Part shown: one piece after another, positions 63,654 through 64,000 of the stretch
How the letters are laid out: every line of letters begins with the position of its first letter
How positions within the stretch are numbered: the stretch's first letter is position 1
NCBI RefSeq assembly: GCF_004011825.1
Contig: NZ_RKLO01000002.1
Span: 1-64,000 of the forward strand
Direction: 5' to 3'
Length of the DNA stretch: 64,000 nt
Source of the DNA: Rhodococcus xishaensis
GTDB lineage: Bacteria > Actinomycetota > Actinomycetes > Mycobacteriales > Mycobacteriaceae
Position numbers and translations under genes: made by a program
The notes under the pieces: generated by a model
What the model saw: the letters and a program-made list of their open reading frames with translations, nothing else
What the model was told of the DNA's origin: nothing
Databases searched by the model: none

Positions 63654-64000
63654 ATGGTTTTCGCTCTCGGGGTCACGCTGTTCGCCCTCGGCATCGGCTT
63701 GTCGATCGCGCTGCACGAGGCCGGTCACATGTGGAGCGCCAAGGCGCTCGGCATGAAGGTGCGCCGCTACTACATCGGGTTCGGCCCGAAGATCTTCTCG
63801 TTCCGTCGCGGCGAGACCGAGTACGGCCTCAAGGCCATCCCGGCGGGTGGCTTCTGCGATATCGCCGGCATGACCGCGATCGACGAACTCGCTCCCGACG
63901 AGGTCGACCGTGCGATGTACAAGCAGAAGGCGTGGAAGCGGATCGTCGTGATGTCGGCCGGCATCGCGATGAACTTCGCCCTCGGATTCGTGCTGATCAT
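63654..64000 (+). CDS. rip1: site-2 protease Rip1 (RseP family), cut by the window end
   Basis: The first 115 residues of an intramembrane zinc metalloprotease. The active site HEAGH is in [18 protein letters not shown] near residue 21. [32 protein letters not shown] follows, with a later hydrophobic helix ([17 protein letters not shown]). In mycobacteria the homologue cleaves anti-sigma factors and controls envelope composition. ATG 63654 follows GGAGG by about 12 bases. The PDZ domain and the LDG motif lie beyond the window. Confidence 0.93.
   Translation, partial: MVFALGVTLFALGIGLSIALHEAGHMWSAKALGMKVRRYYIGFGPKIFSFRRGETEYGLKAIPAGGFCDIAGMTAIDELAPDEVDRAMYKQKAWKRIVVMSAGIAMNFALGFVLI

Overview
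The window is high-GC chromosomal DNA of an actinobacterium in the mycolic-acid group (Mycobacteriales). Rhodococcus or a close relative is most likely. The protein sequences and gene order match two blocks remembered from Mycobacterium tuberculosis: about Rv1321-Rv1343 (nucS ... lprD) and, inverted, about Rv2909c-Rv2869c (rpsP ... rip1). The species call is an inference from family knowledge, because no search could be run.

Layout. 1-162: the end of an rRNA operon (5S rRNA and terminator). 163-711: no gene seen. 712-3387: an alpha/beta hydrolase and a cytochrome b561/catalase-like peroxidase pair. 3609-9040: nucS, a small zinc-ribbon protein, a DivIVA-like coiled-coil protein, methylmalonyl-CoA epimerase divergent from a thiolase, a DUF3817 protein and a YbbN-type thioredoxin. 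9062-18180: glycogen/alpha-glucan metabolism (glgE-glgB with a lipoprotein metallopeptidase downstream, and glgP divergent). 18201-24951: an ABC exporter, dinG, and the NAD-salvage pair pncA-pncB. 25072-31011: clpS, DUF2017, a P1 peptidase, a rhomboid, an Rv1339-type MBL phosphodiesterase, rph, rdgB, DUF3817 and lprD. 31275-43178: rpsP-KH-rimM-trmD, an lppW homologue, tex, a GAP-family membrane protein, a formylglycine-generating enzyme, rplS, lepB, rnhB, DUF2469, YraN and comM. 43175-51164: dprA, an accessory island, a HadA-like dehydratase, a GIY-YIG protein and xerC. 51149-64000: an M23 peptidase, rpsB, tsf, pyrH, frr, cdsA, a methyltransferase, two tandem secreted lipases, a CitE-like lyase, rlmN, a DUF2631 protein, dxr and the start of rip1.

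Most of the window is housekeeping: translation, DNA repair and uptake, NAD salvage, glycogen and isoprenoid synthesis. The most unusual stretch is 44230-48436. A direct repeat of about 120 bp, made of the dprA 3' end plus the 3' end of the convergent HadA-like gene, brackets about 4 kb. That block holds an MFS transporter, a cysteine desulfurase, a DsrE-family protein, and eroded remains of an FAD oxidoreductase (sulfide:quinone-reductase-like), an MBL hydrolase and an ArsR regulator. It looks like a decaying sulfur (sulfide/persulfide) gene cluster acquired by recombination.

Other unexplained structure includes: a triplicated start region in front of the metallopeptidase gene; five tandem 23-bp palindromic units between dinG and the ABC operon; an in-frame 15-bp repeat beside glgE; a near-perfect 20-bp palindrome between the epimerase and thiolase genes; Crp/GlxR-type sites over the start codons of the duplicated lipases; a perfect 20-bp palindrome in the rpsB leader; and an octapeptide repeat tail on RNase HII.
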